Of a DNA stretch of 45,612 nucleotides, positions 1 through 7,810 are shown one piece after another. Positions within the stretch are counted from its first letter, which is position 1; each line of letters starts with the position of its first letter. This DNA comes from Akkermansiaceae bacterium UBA7890 (lineage in GTDB: Bacteria; Verrucomicrobiota; Verrucomicrobiia; Verrucomicrobiales; Akkermansiaceae). Under the pieces are notes generated by a model that had not been told where the DNA came from, did not search any database, and saw only the letters and a program-made list of their open reading frames with translations. The stretch lies in NCBI GenBank assembly GCA_002501065.1, contig DLRK01000020.1, positions 15,637 to 61,248 of the forward strand. The letters run 5' to 3'. A program made the translations under genes and the position numbers.

Positions 1-17
1 GGAGCCGGTTTTTTTTG
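1..17 (+). terminator. Possible 3' half of an intrinsic terminator cut by the window edge
   Basis: A GC-rich octamer (GGAGCCGG) at the first base is followed directly by eight T residues. This is what the descending arm and U-tract of a rho-independent terminator look like. The ascending arm would lie left of the window, so the hairpin itself cannot be seen. It would end a plus-strand transcript arriving from the left. Confidence 0.35.
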
Positions 18-617
18 TGCGTGTGCCCGAGTTGGGCAGGAATAAACCTGAAATTCGTAGAAAACTAGAGAGAGCGTGCGAGTCAGCCCAGAAAGCCTTA
101 AAATCATGTAATATCCTTATAGTGAATTATTTAGCCTCCTTTTTGGGAGCGATAAAGGCCGAAATTCGAAGGGTTTGAAAGTAATTAACACGGGAAAAAA
201 TAAAAAAGATTGAACATTTAGTTAAGTTCAATTAGAAATTGGTGACGGATGAGTATTTGTGACTCCAAATTATCTAGAACTGCAGGGACCTGCCTCCTTC
301 GGGATGCAGGAGGACCACAGTTTGGTGATTTGGGTTGTCCCAGATCAGTTCAACCGGGTTCGCACTACCACCAAATCCACTCAGGATATCCACATATTTA
401 ACCGACTGGAGATGGTTGGCGCCCACCCCATCACATGGGGGCCATCTACCAGCAGGAGAGGCGCCCTACGGCAAGTAATTTAGCGATACTCAACAGAACT
501 GACAACTAGCTGATGCAGTCCCTCTGGTCTCACCCTTACCCAGACGGCGGAGCGCAGATCCCGATGAATCATTCGGGGGGTCGTTTCCGCTCGTTACAGG
601 TCGCTCTTTAACTCCCC
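18..617. other. Intergenic region upstream of the pilus/secretion operon, no convincing gene
   Basis: About 600 bases without a supported gene. The first half (to about 250) is AT-rich compared with the rest of the window and would suit promoter and leader sequence for the operon starting at 618. The second half is more GC-balanced. The only open frame of note (GTG start at 259, 74 codons) resembles no family I recognise and has no ribosome binding site. I see no tRNA cloverleaf or riboswitch. Confidence 0.6.
209..232. promoter_or_regulatory. Inverted repeat, possible operator
   Basis: Perfect 7-nt arms ATTGAAC (209-215) and GTTCAAT (226-232) are separated by a 10-bp AT-rich spacer. The centre-to-centre distance is about 17 bp, close to 1.6 helical turns. 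It lies in the AT-rich part of the leader upstream of the operon at 618. A dimeric regulator site is one reading; in an AT-rich tract it may also be chance. Confidence 0.25.
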
Positions 618-1880
618 ATGAGTGCGACCCAACAACCGCCGGTCCTGCCGGAGGCCTCGCAATTGCGGGTCTTCCAGCCAGGCATGTCCGGTGAGGACCT
701 TCTCGCGATCTCGCTTGAGGCCTGCGAGGGACGCGGTGTTTCCGATATTCAGTTTCGCGCCAAGCGCCCTATCTACGTTGAGACCAACCATGGGATGGAA
801 TGCCTTGATTTCCTGGGATTCCTCTCTGATTGCGATCTCCTGGAGATTTACAAGGAACTGGTTCGTCGGCAGGAAGAATCCGGTCATGGGTTTGGTGGAA
901 ATGATCACGCCAGTCGCCCGGATAATAAGATTGCACGTGCGCTCCAGCGCTTCCAGGAAACCCGGGTAGACGATTTTTCGGCCGATGGGGTGCAGTATGC
1001 CAATGGGAGCAAGGTTTCGGGACGCCTGCGGATCCAGGCACACCTTTCTGCTTCGGGACTGGGTATCACCTGCCGGATACTGAGCGATAAGATACCGCCC
1101 CTCGACGTATTGGGAATCGATCCTGATACCTCGGCTTCGTTGCGACAGGCGGTCTGTCGGCGGGCCGGCCTTTGTCTGGTCACCGGGCCGACCGGTTCCG
1201 GTAAGTCGACCACCTTGGCCTCCCTCATGGACTGGCTCCGCCAGTCGTCGCCCAAGCATATCGTCACGATCGAGGATCCGGTCGAATACCGCTATCAGGC
1301 GGACATGGAGCATCCCAACTATCCCGGTCATCGGGCCATGTCACCGACTATCATCACTCAACAGGAAGTGGGCCGTGACGTGACCAGCTACCGCCAGGGC
1401 CTCAAGGATGTCCTGCGGAAGGCCCCCCACATCATTCTCCTTGGGGAGATCCGGGATCGCGATGCCATGGACACCTGTCTGGAAGCGGCCCAGACCGGTC
1501 ACCTCGTTCTCTCCACTCTCCACACCACCGGGGCAGTGAAGACCATGGGCCGAATCCTGGAGATGTATCCCCATGAGAAGTTTCATTCCGTTCTCAGCCG
1601 CCTGAGCGAGATGTTGATCTTCATTCACTCCCAGGGGCTTCTGAAGGGGTTGAACGGGAAGAGGGTCCTGACCTACGAATTTCTTCAAAACAACAATGAT
1701 GCGGTGGCCAGTGCGATTGCGAATTACACCTCCGGAGCGAATTCGCTGGAAGATGTGATTCGCCGCGCCGGCAACATCTCGTGGGATGACAGTCTAGGCA
1801 ACCTGCTCAGGCGCGGCGCCATCGATGAACAGACTTATGAGAGCACTCGAATGAACCGGAATGATGAAGATGAAATCTGA
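618..1880 (+). CDS. PilT-like type IV pilus / type II secretion ATPase
   Basis: Hexameric cytoplasmic ATPase of the secretion superfamily, predicted to power pilus or pseudopilus dynamics. At 420 aa it is longer than typical PilT (about 345 aa). Visible motifs are a Walker A P-loop GPTGSGKST at residues 190-198, an IEDPVEYR Asp-box segment, a Walker B region IILLGEIRDRDAM, and a His-box segment TGHLVLSTLHTTGA. The N-terminal domain has a SDIQFR strand matching the usual SDIH motif. It lacks the four-Cys zinc module of GspE/PilB, which points to the PilT/PilU branch. The ATG at 618 has no clear Shine-Dalgarno sequence. It is the first gene of the operon; a second ATPase of the GspE type lies at 7807. 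Whether it drives retraction cannot be read from sequence. Confidence 0.9.
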   Translation: MSATQQPPVLPEASQLRVFQPGMSGEDLLAISLEACEGRGVSDIQFRAKRPIYVETNHGMECLDFLGFLSDCDLLEIYKELVRRQEESGHGFGGNDHASRPDNKIARALQRFQETRVDDFSADGVQYANGSKVSGRLRIQAHLSASGLGITCRILSDKIPPLDVLGIDPDTSASLRQAVCRRAGLCLVTGPTGSGKSTTLASLMDWLRQSSPKHIVTIEDPVEYRYQADMEHPNYPGHRAMSPTIITQQEVGRDVTSYRQGLKDVLRKAPHIILLGEIRDRDAMDTCLEAAQTGHLVLSTLHTTGAVKTMGRILEMYPHEKFHSVLSRLSEMLIFIHSQGLLKGLNGKRVLTYEFLQNNNDAVASAIANYTSGANSLEDVIRRAGNISWDDSLGNLLRRGAIDEQTYESTRMNRNDEDEI

Positions 1881-1948
1881 CCGGTGATTTTGGGAACCTC
1901 AATAACGTGCGCCTTGTGCGCATCATCAACCGAAACAGACAAGAAACA

Positions 1949-2353
1949 ATGACACTGACATACACCCAAAAAGCCAGGAAGTCCGGGATGACCCTCATTG
2001 AGTTGACGGTCGTGATCCTTGTTCTTCTTTCACTGATCAGTATCCTTTTCGTCGGCGCCCGCGCCTGGAAAAGGGGTTCTGACCGCGCAGGATGCATCAT
2101 GAACATCCGTAACGTCCAACAAGGAATGCGTTCCTTCCAGAACATGAACGGTCACAGTGCTGGTGACCTCGTTGCCAATGCCAGGAGCGAAATCATCGGT
2201 CCCGGCAAGTTCGTGGAAAGCGTACCCCAGTGCCCCGGTACTGGCACATACTCGTTTTTGGACGACTCGCTCCCGCTATCAGGCGCTCTCTACGCGACCT
2301 GCTCCATGGCCAACACGGAGAAGCACGTCCCATCCGATTACGGCGACTGGTAA
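1949..2353 (+). CDS. Type II/IV pseudopilin (prepilin-like)
   Basis: Small pilin-like subunit (134 aa from this ATG). It begins with a 13-residue basic leader ending in Lys-Ser-Gly, followed by the prepilin peptidase signature G|MTLIELTVVILVLL with Glu at +5 and a hydrophobic N-terminal helix, then a soluble domain. A GTG at 1907 would add 14 residues; I prefer the ATG at 1949 because it gives a normal-length leader. The three Cys residues in the mature part could form a disulfide. It would be cleaved by a prepilin peptidase, which is not encoded in this window. Its place between the PilT-like ATPase and the inner-membrane components supports an assembly-system role. Confidence 0.85.
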   Translation: MTLTYTQKARKSGMTLIELTVVILVLLSLISILFVGARAWKRGSDRAGCIMNIRNVQQGMRSFQNMNGHSAGDLVANARSEIIGPGKFVESVPQCPGTGTYSFLDDSLPLSGALYATCSMANTEKHVPSDYGDW

Positions 2354-2485
2354 GAAGTCAATCTCCGGAGACTGGCGCTGGAGAAACCCGGCGCCGGTCC
2401 CGGTGATTTTTCTCTGACTCTCAGGCCGAGTCATTGGAGGTCCGATCCCTCTGACTCGCCAGAATTGTTGGAAACCTTTCCCGCT

Positions 2486-4234
2486 ATGGATGCTCTGATC
2501 CACCCAGCCCAACTCTCTGCCTGGCAACGGTTCCTTCAGGCCCGTCGTCTCCACCGCGAGACCACCCGTTCGAAGAACTCCGATTGGTACAGCAATGCCC
2601 TCGAACTGGAGTGTCAACTCCACTTGTTCCTCGAAGGCGAGGATATTTCGAAGGCCCACATTTGTTTTGGGAAGGAGGACAGAAAGAACTGGGTCCAGGT
2701 GAGTACGCCTTCCCTGCAGGCAAGTGAGGAAGAGCTGGGGGAGTATATTTCGGAGATTCGCGGAGAGTTTAGCGGGAAGCCGCGTTCCCTTGCCGTGATC
2801 CTCCATCTGGCGGACGAATTCGCCATCTCGGAGCTCGCTCGCGCCAACGAGCGTCCCGAGGACCTGAGAGCTCTGAGCGATCAGCTCACCAAGGCGCCCC
2901 AGGAAATTCTGGAGGATCACAGTATCTCAACGGAGGAGCTGTCCTTCCGGTTCTTTCCTTATCCTGGTGCCAAGCCTGGCCAACTATTCGGCTCGGCCAT
3001 TACGATTTCCCGCAAGTGTCAGGACTACCTTCGCCAGATCCGGACGATTGGCGAAACCATTAACTTTCCCATCCGCACCTGCGCTCTGAGCGCTCCCCTG
3101 GTGGCCTTGGCCGCCCTGCCGCAGTTGGCCGACCAGTTGCCTTCCCAGCCGTTCAGTATCCTGTTTTCTTATGCCTCCTTCTCCGTAATCGCCTTTTTTA
3201 CTGCAGAGGGAAACCTCGTCATGCTCCGGTCCGTTCGGCATCATGCGGGGGGGGCTCCTCCCCACGTGGGGAGGATCATGCAGACCATGGCCGCTGCACT
3301 CGAACTGCCCGAACCACTGGTTTACATCCTTTCCCTGTCCTACGAGGAGACGGACTCTGATCTCCCCGAACTGCCTGGGGCCGTGACTCTCAACTGGCGT
3401 GAGAGCGCTTGGTTTGATCCTGAGGTGCCGCTTGAGTTTCAAGGCCCTTCCAGTCTCCTGATCGCTGACCAGGCGGAAGGGTTGGCTGCTTCCGAGACCT
3501 TCCGGGGGATGGCTGAGCAGAAGTGGGCGATCCAGGATTTCCTCCCAGCCACCATGGAAGAGACGGAACTCTGTCCGTCTCAAACCGAGATGAAGATCCT
3601 TCGCTACGGGTCAGTGGTCCTGCGGGTTGGGGTCGTGGCGCTGGTCCTTTTCCTGACCTGGACCGGGATTCGGGCTGTGAGGATCATCAATGACGAAGCC
3701 TGGAATCAAACCGATGAGGTCTCCCGTGAAGGCAACAAGGTTCTCGCTTCGGAAATTCGCCGATATGAGCAATGGAGCTCCCTGCTCGCCGACCGTTCCA
3801 AGGCATGGGTATCCATGGAGCTCGTAAACCAGCTCTTTCCGGATCCGGAGAGCGTGATCCTCTCTGAAGCCACTCACCGGGTGCGACCGGAAGTAGTTAA
3901 CGAAAAGGACAAGAAGGCGGGCGTGATCAAGGAGTGGATCATCAGCGGGGTCTCCAACTCGGAGGCTCTGAATCACCTCACCGTGATCAGTAGCACCAAG
4001 GGAATGGGGAAAGTCTTTGAGATTGTCCGGAAGCATACTGGCAATGATTCCCTCCGGATGGACCTGTCCTCCCGCACTCTTCAGGTGAACCTCCTGACGT
4101 CGGAGAACAAACGCTTCAAACCGGATGGCGGAACGAAACCGGAAGAACGATTTGCCCATAATTTCAGACTGACCATCAAGCAGCGTATTACTGCTGAGGA
4201 TCCCATTGCCATTCCCATTGTTTCCATCCCATGA
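2486..4234 (+). CDS. GspL/PilN-like bitopic inner-membrane assembly protein
   Basis: A 582-aa protein with a large N-terminal cytoplasmic part (about 370 residues), one transmembrane helix at about residues 375-400 (LRVGVVALVLFLTW) and a periplasmic tail of about 180 residues. This is the topology of GspL, or of fused PilM and PilN. Sequence identity to those families is not obvious by eye, so the call rests on topology and on position just upstream of the GspM/PilO-like gene, with which it overlaps by 4 bp (ATGA). A TTG at 2465 would extend it by 7 residues; the ATG at 2486 is the more likely start. In such systems this protein links the cytoplasmic ATPase to the periplasmic assembly. Confidence 0.6.
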   Translation: MDALIHPAQLSAWQRFLQARRLHRETTRSKNSDWYSNALELECQLHLFLEGEDISKAHICFGKEDRKNWVQVSTPSLQASEEELGEYISEIRGEFSGKPRSLAVILHLADEFAISELARANERPEDLRALSDQLTKAPQEILEDHSISTEELSFRFFPYPGAKPGQLFGSAITISRKCQDYLRQIRTIGETINFPIRTCALSAPLVALAALPQLADQLPSQPFSILFSYASFSVIAFFTAEGNLVMLRSVRHHAGGAPPHVGRIMQTMAAALELPEPLVYILSLSYEETDSDLPELPGAVTLNWRESAWFDPEVPLEFQGPSSLLIADQAEGLAASETFRGMAEQKWAIQDFLPATMEETELCPSQTEMKILRYGSVVLRVGVVALVLFLTWTGIRAVRIINDEAWNQTDEVSREGNKVLASEIRRYEQWSSLLADRSKAWVSMELVNQLFPDPESVILSEATHRVRPEVVNEKDKKAGVIKEWIISGVSNSEALNHLTVISSTKGMGKVFEIVRKHTGNDSLRMDLSSRTLQVNLLTSENKRFKPDGGTKPEERFAHNFRLTIKQRITAEDPIAIPIVSIP

Positions 4235-4770
4235 ACCCGCATTACAAAGAGTCCATCATCGTCTTCGGCCTGGTGGCCCCGGTGCTGCTTGTCGTGATTG
4301 GCCTGGGCCTGGGAGTTCATTTCCAGGGAAAGCTGGAGAACACATACGAGGCCCGGCGCAATCACCACCGGACCTTCAAGACCCTGGAAAGGGAACGGGG
4401 AGTGCTGGAGCAGAACGTTCAGTCGCAGGCTCCGCACATGCATCGCTGGATGGCTCTTTTCGAGCAGCCTGCCGCGACCACCGTCAATACCTTCTTCCGT
4501 GAGTTTCAGGAAGAGTTCGATGCCACTCATTTCCAGCAGACGGCCTTCCGCCCGACCTCCACGGCAGGGGGCATTGGTGGCGCAAGCAAGCAGCCGTCCA
4601 GTCAGCTGCACTTCTCCTTCCGCGGAACTTTCCGGGCTCTCCAGACCGCCTTTCTCGAACTGGAGACGAGAATGCCGCAACTACAACTCGATAGCATCAA
4701 ACTCTCCAGGGCCGCCAACCAGAATGTCCTCAACGCGAACGTCGTTTACACCACATGGCAGAAGCAATGA
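4231..4770 (+). CDS. PilO/GspM-like inner-membrane protein
   Basis: A 179-aa bitopic protein. A short cytoplasmic N-terminus is followed by a transmembrane helix at about residues 9-29 (IVFGLVAPVLLVVIGLGLGV), a predicted coiled-coil rich in Glu and Arg (about 33-62), and a small alpha/beta periplasmic domain. This is the PilO/GspM layout. The start overlaps the stop of the GspL-like gene (ATGA), and its own stop overlaps the next start in the same way, so the three are probably translated together. PilO/GspM partners dimerise with PilN/GspL. The family assignment is from topology and gene order. Confidence 0.6.
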   Translation: MNPHYKESIIVFGLVAPVLLVVIGLGLGVHFQGKLENTYEARRNHHRTFKTLERERGVLEQNVQSQAPHMHRWMALFEQPAATTVNTFFREFQEEFDATHFQQTAFRPTSTAGGIGGASKQPSSQLHFSFRGTFRALQTAFLELETRMPQLQLDSIKLSRAANQNVLNANVVYTTWQKQ

Positions 4771-5354
4771 AAACGATTCTCCTTGTTCTCCCTCTCGCCA
4801 CCTCCCTTCTGGTTGCCGGGGAACCCGTTCCAGTTGTCTCCTCGGCTGTGCCCGGGGGCACTCCCGCGAGGTTTCTGGCTGAAGACCTGGATGTCCGGAT
4901 CGCAAGGCTGAGAAAACGACTCTCCATCATCAGCCGTGAGCGCGGGCCATTTGGCCTCTATCAGAATCCGGCGAAGACTCCGGTGATCAACCATGCCGTC
5001 AAGGAGGTTAGTAAGACACCCTTCATTGAATTCATCAACGGGATCCAGATTTCCGTGATCAATTCGAAGGAGAAGGAGTTTCTTGTCGGCGCCCGCATCT
5101 TCCGGGTGGGCCAGGTTTTTCCCATCGTCCGTGGTGGTGAGCGCCTCTCCGTCCGGGTTGAGGCTGTCGGGCCCTCCCGGGTGACCTTCAGAAACCTGCA
5201 GACCGGAGAAGTCGCTCTTCGCCGCCTCGATGTCCTTCCCGAGGGCGTGACCGCCGCCGCAGGCCGGTTCCGGGTGCAGGGCGTTACCTCCAGGAGCCGA
5301 GGCGAAGCAGAGCCTCTCCGGCTTGAGACCAACACCCCTCCTCCCGCCCCGTAA
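4767..5354 (+). CDS. PilP/GspC-like exported protein
   Basis: A 195-aa exported protein. The preferred ATG at 4767 overlaps the previous stop and starts directly with a signal peptide (MKTILLVLPLATSLLVAG). An ATG at 4755 would put four residues before it. The middle contains a compact beta-rich stretch (residues about 100-155) with a repeated pattern of valines and glycines, similar to the HR domain of PilP and GspC that contacts the secretin N0 domain. The C-terminus is Pro-rich. It is followed 29 bp later by the secretin. There is no lipobox Cys, so it is probably not a lipoprotein as classical PilP is. Confidence 0.5.
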   Translation: MKTILLVLPLATSLLVAGEPVPVVSSAVPGGTPARFLAEDLDVRIARLRKRLSIISRERGPFGLYQNPAKTPVINHAVKEVSKTPFIEFINGIQISVINSKEKEFLVGARIFRVGQVFPIVRGGERLSVRVEAVGPSRVTFRNLQTGEVALRRLDVLPEGVTAAAGRFRVQGVTSRSRGEAEPLRLETNTPPPAP

Positions 5355-5383
5355 GGAATCCACCCCCTAACAACAATACCCTT

Positions 5384-7222
5384 ATGAAATCGAAAAAGTT
5401 ACTGTTTTCTCTGCTGCTGCTGAGCGTTGCACTCGTTCGTGGGCAGCAGGTTCCAGTCCCAGTTCTTCCGGAAGAACTGGATGAGGCACCGCCGCTGGTA
5501 AGCCCTCCCGAGTTTGATCCTTCGGCACCAGGTGTGGCTGATCCGCCTCCACCACCAGCCGATCCGCCTGGTGAGAATGTGCCCATCGGAGTTCCGGCTC
5601 TTCCCGCGGGGCGTGATCTTGCCGAATTGCCACCCCCGCCTCCACCTCCGAGCGGAGAAAATGGCGGGCCCGGTGCTTCGAGCGATGATCTCGGGCAGAT
5701 CGAGGAGAGCAACGGTGAATACCTGATCAGGGATGCCGCAATCAACGATATCTTCCAGATGCTGGCCAAGCGGGCCAACAAGCAATACTTCCATAACACC
5801 AGTATTTCCGGTGCCGACTTCAAGGTGAGCGGGCACCTCAATGGAGGTGATCCTCTGCAGCAGATGGAGGAACTGGCATTCCAGTACGGCCTGACCCTGT
5901 ACACCAAGGGGAATACCGTTTATGCGTTGAATGCCGAGCAACTCAACCGGTTACCTGCGTCGGAGTGGCACTATCAACTGCGCTATTTGCGTCCCACGGA
6001 CATCGAGCAGATCAAGGGATTGATCCAGCCCATGCTGTCACCCACCGGGGTCGCTAATTATGAACCCAAGACCAACACCATTATTATCGTTGATGCGGCC
6101 CACCAGGTGGAGCGTGCCAAGAATCTTCTTACCATGGTGGACAAGGCCAAGGGTCAGGTCGTCATCGAGATCAAGATCCTCAGCGTGAACAGTAGTGCTG
6201 GCGAGCGCAAGGGAGTCGACTGGTCCTCCAATCTTGGGAACACCGGAATCCCGCTGGAGACTATCGCGAGCCTGAATTCCCTCTTCGGCATCGATAATGT
6301 CCTCGCCACCACCGGAACCCTCGGATCAGGATCCGTTCTCCGCGGGAGCGATACTCCCAGTAACAATACGATTGTTCTTTCGCCGGTTCAGATGGGTGGA
6401 GTCCTCCATGCGTTGCAGAGGGGAGGCCTCGTAACCCAGACCGCCAATCCGACCCTGATCACGGAGGATAATGAGAAAGCCACGATCTCCCTCATTGATC
6501 GTGTTCCGATCATCACCACGACCATCAATGAGACCGAGGTGAGCAATCAGGTCACGGAAGAGGTGCGGTATTCGGTGGACGCGAAGGATGCGGTGGGGGA
6601 TCCCACCACTAGCCGTGAGATTGGAGTGACGGTGGCGGTCACTCCGACTCTCCTTCCTGACGGTACGATCCGGATGAAAATGCGTCCGCGTTCGGCCCAG
6701 ATCGTGGAGGAGATCATCGGGCAGAGTGGCAACAAGTATCCCCGTGTGTCCGAGTCCATGATCGAGAGTATCACCCGCATTCCTGATGGGCACTCCCTCG
6801 TGGTGGGCGGCTTCTACGGGCAGGTCAAGACGAAGGACAAGAACAAGGTGCCGCTTCTAGGAGACATTCCCGGCATCAACTTCTTCTTCAAGAGCAAGGA
6901 TGCCGCCAAGGAAACCTCGAGCCTCGTTTTTGTGGTGACTCCGACCTCCTACAATCCGGGGAGTGTTGCTGAGAATGGTGCGACCAGCAGGGCGATCCGT
7001 GATGATGTGAGCCTCAAGCCCGGACACGACTGGATTGAACCCGCACTTCCGGGACCGGCCCACGAACCGGATCTGAATCGGGCCCTCGAGGATCTGCGAC
7101 CCAGTCAGCGGGACCACCGGCCAACGGTGGAAGAGTTGAAGGCAGATCTAGGAGAATACCGTGAGGACCGGGCCAAGAGCGTGCTTCGTCATGGCCGCCT
7201 GAAGTTCATCCGAAAGCGCTAG
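5384..7222 (+). CDS. Secretin (GspD/PilQ family outer-membrane channel)
   Basis: A 612-aa outer-membrane secretin that forms the exit channel. A signal peptide (about residues 1-20, MKSKKLLFSLLLLSVALVRG) leads to an unusual Pro-rich linker (about 25-95) with PPPPP and PPPPPPP runs. An N0/STN-like domain follows (about 108-180), then one secretin N-domain (about 195-250) and the secretin core (about 260-530). The core ends in the hallmark VPLLGDIPGINFFF motif followed by SLVFVVTPT. A charged tail of about 80 residues (rich in Asp, Glu and Arg) may be an S-domain for a pilotin or may contact other subunits. There is only one clear repeat of the N1 type, so the periplasmic part is short compared with E. 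coli GspD. Confidence 0.93.
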   Translation: MKSKKLLFSLLLLSVALVRGQQVPVPVLPEELDEAPPLVSPPEFDPSAPGVADPPPPPADPPGENVPIGVPALPAGRDLAELPPPPPPPSGENGGPGASSDDLGQIEESNGEYLIRDAAINDIFQMLAKRANKQYFHNTSISGADFKVSGHLNGGDPLQQMEELAFQYGLTLYTKGNTVYALNAEQLNRLPASEWHYQLRYLRPTDIEQIKGLIQPMLSPTGVANYEPKTNTIIIVDAAHQVERAKNLLTMVDKAKGQVVIEIKILSVNSSAGERKGVDWSSNLGNTGIPLETIASLNSLFGIDNVLATTGTLGSGSVLRGSDTPSNNTIVLSPVQMGGVLHALQRGGLVTQTANPTLITEDNEKATISLIDRVPIITTTINETEVSNQVTEEVRYSVDAKDAVGDPTTSREIGVTVAVTPTLLPDGTIRMKMRPRSAQIVEEIIGQSGNKYPRVSESMIESITRIPDGHSLVVGGFYGQVKTKDKNKVPLLGDIPGINFFFKSKDAAKETSSLVFVVTPTSYNPGSVAENGATSRAIRDDVSLKPGHDWIEPALPGPAHEPDLNRALEDLRPSQRDHRPTVEELKADLGEYREDRAKSVLRHGRLKFIRKR

Positions 7223-7228
7223 TCCAAC

Positions 7229-7810
7229 ATGCAGACCCAGGCTGGAAATACGACTGTGCTGGAGAGTGCCTCTCTTCCCGGAGGCGCACCCACTGCCACC
7301 GACCCGACCTGCCTCGATCAGACCACCAAGCTCCTTCAGGAGCAGGACCTGGCGACTCCGGCTGAACTGCACCAGCTCCGGGAACACGGCCTGGCGCCGC
7401 TGCAGGGACCAAGGCCGTGGGATCCCCTTGAGTTTCTCGCGGCTCTGCGCGTAGGCGATCCTGATGCCCGTCCCCTGGAAGTCGAACAACTGGGACGGGC
7501 TCTTTCGCAGACAATGGGCCAGCAGCTGGCGTTGGTGCCCTTCGCAAGCAGGATGCCCACACCTTCCGCTTTCTATGATCTCCATGAGAATCTCCTGGTG
7601 GAATGCAGAAGGGTGATGACTCCGATTCTCTACGCCGAGGAATCGGAGTCGATCGGAGTCGCTTCGATCAATCCCGTCGCGCTTGGTATTGCCGCCGAGA
7701 TCATCATGCAGACTCTCGGGGAGAAGACCGGAACCACTCCGGTCGTATCGCGGATACTACTCCACCATGATGGATGGATGTCACTCTGTCAGCAACAGTT
7801 TGGGATATGA
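7229..7810 (+). CDS. Possible stand-alone MshEN-like (GspE N-terminal-type) protein
   Basis: A 193-aa soluble protein without signal peptide or membrane helix. It starts 6 bp after the secretin stop, and its stop overlaps the start of the GspE-type ATPase (ATGA at 7807). No family is certain. The C-terminal half has the rhythm of an MshEN/T2SSE-N domain: a strand ending in SINPVALGIA (compare VAVSNPWSS in the next protein), then a helix, a short strand, and a closing W-x6-FG. I infer a detached or duplicated N-terminal module of the ATPase, perhaps a ligand-binding or adaptor subunit. The N-terminal 60 residues look disordered. Confidence 0.4.
   Translation: MQTQAGNTTVLESASLPGGAPTATDPTCLDQTTKLLQEQDLATPAELHQLREHGLAPLQGPRPWDPLEFLAALRVGDPDARPLEVEQLGRALSQTMGQQLALVPFASRMPTPSAFYDLHENLLVECRRVMTPILYAEESESIGVASINPVALGIAAEIIMQTLGEKTGTTPVVSRILLHHDGWMSLCQQQFGI

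Noticed and set aside
259..483. 74-codon open frame with GTG start in the first intergenic region
   Set aside because: No ribosome binding site, no family resemblance, and composition not like the neighbouring genes.
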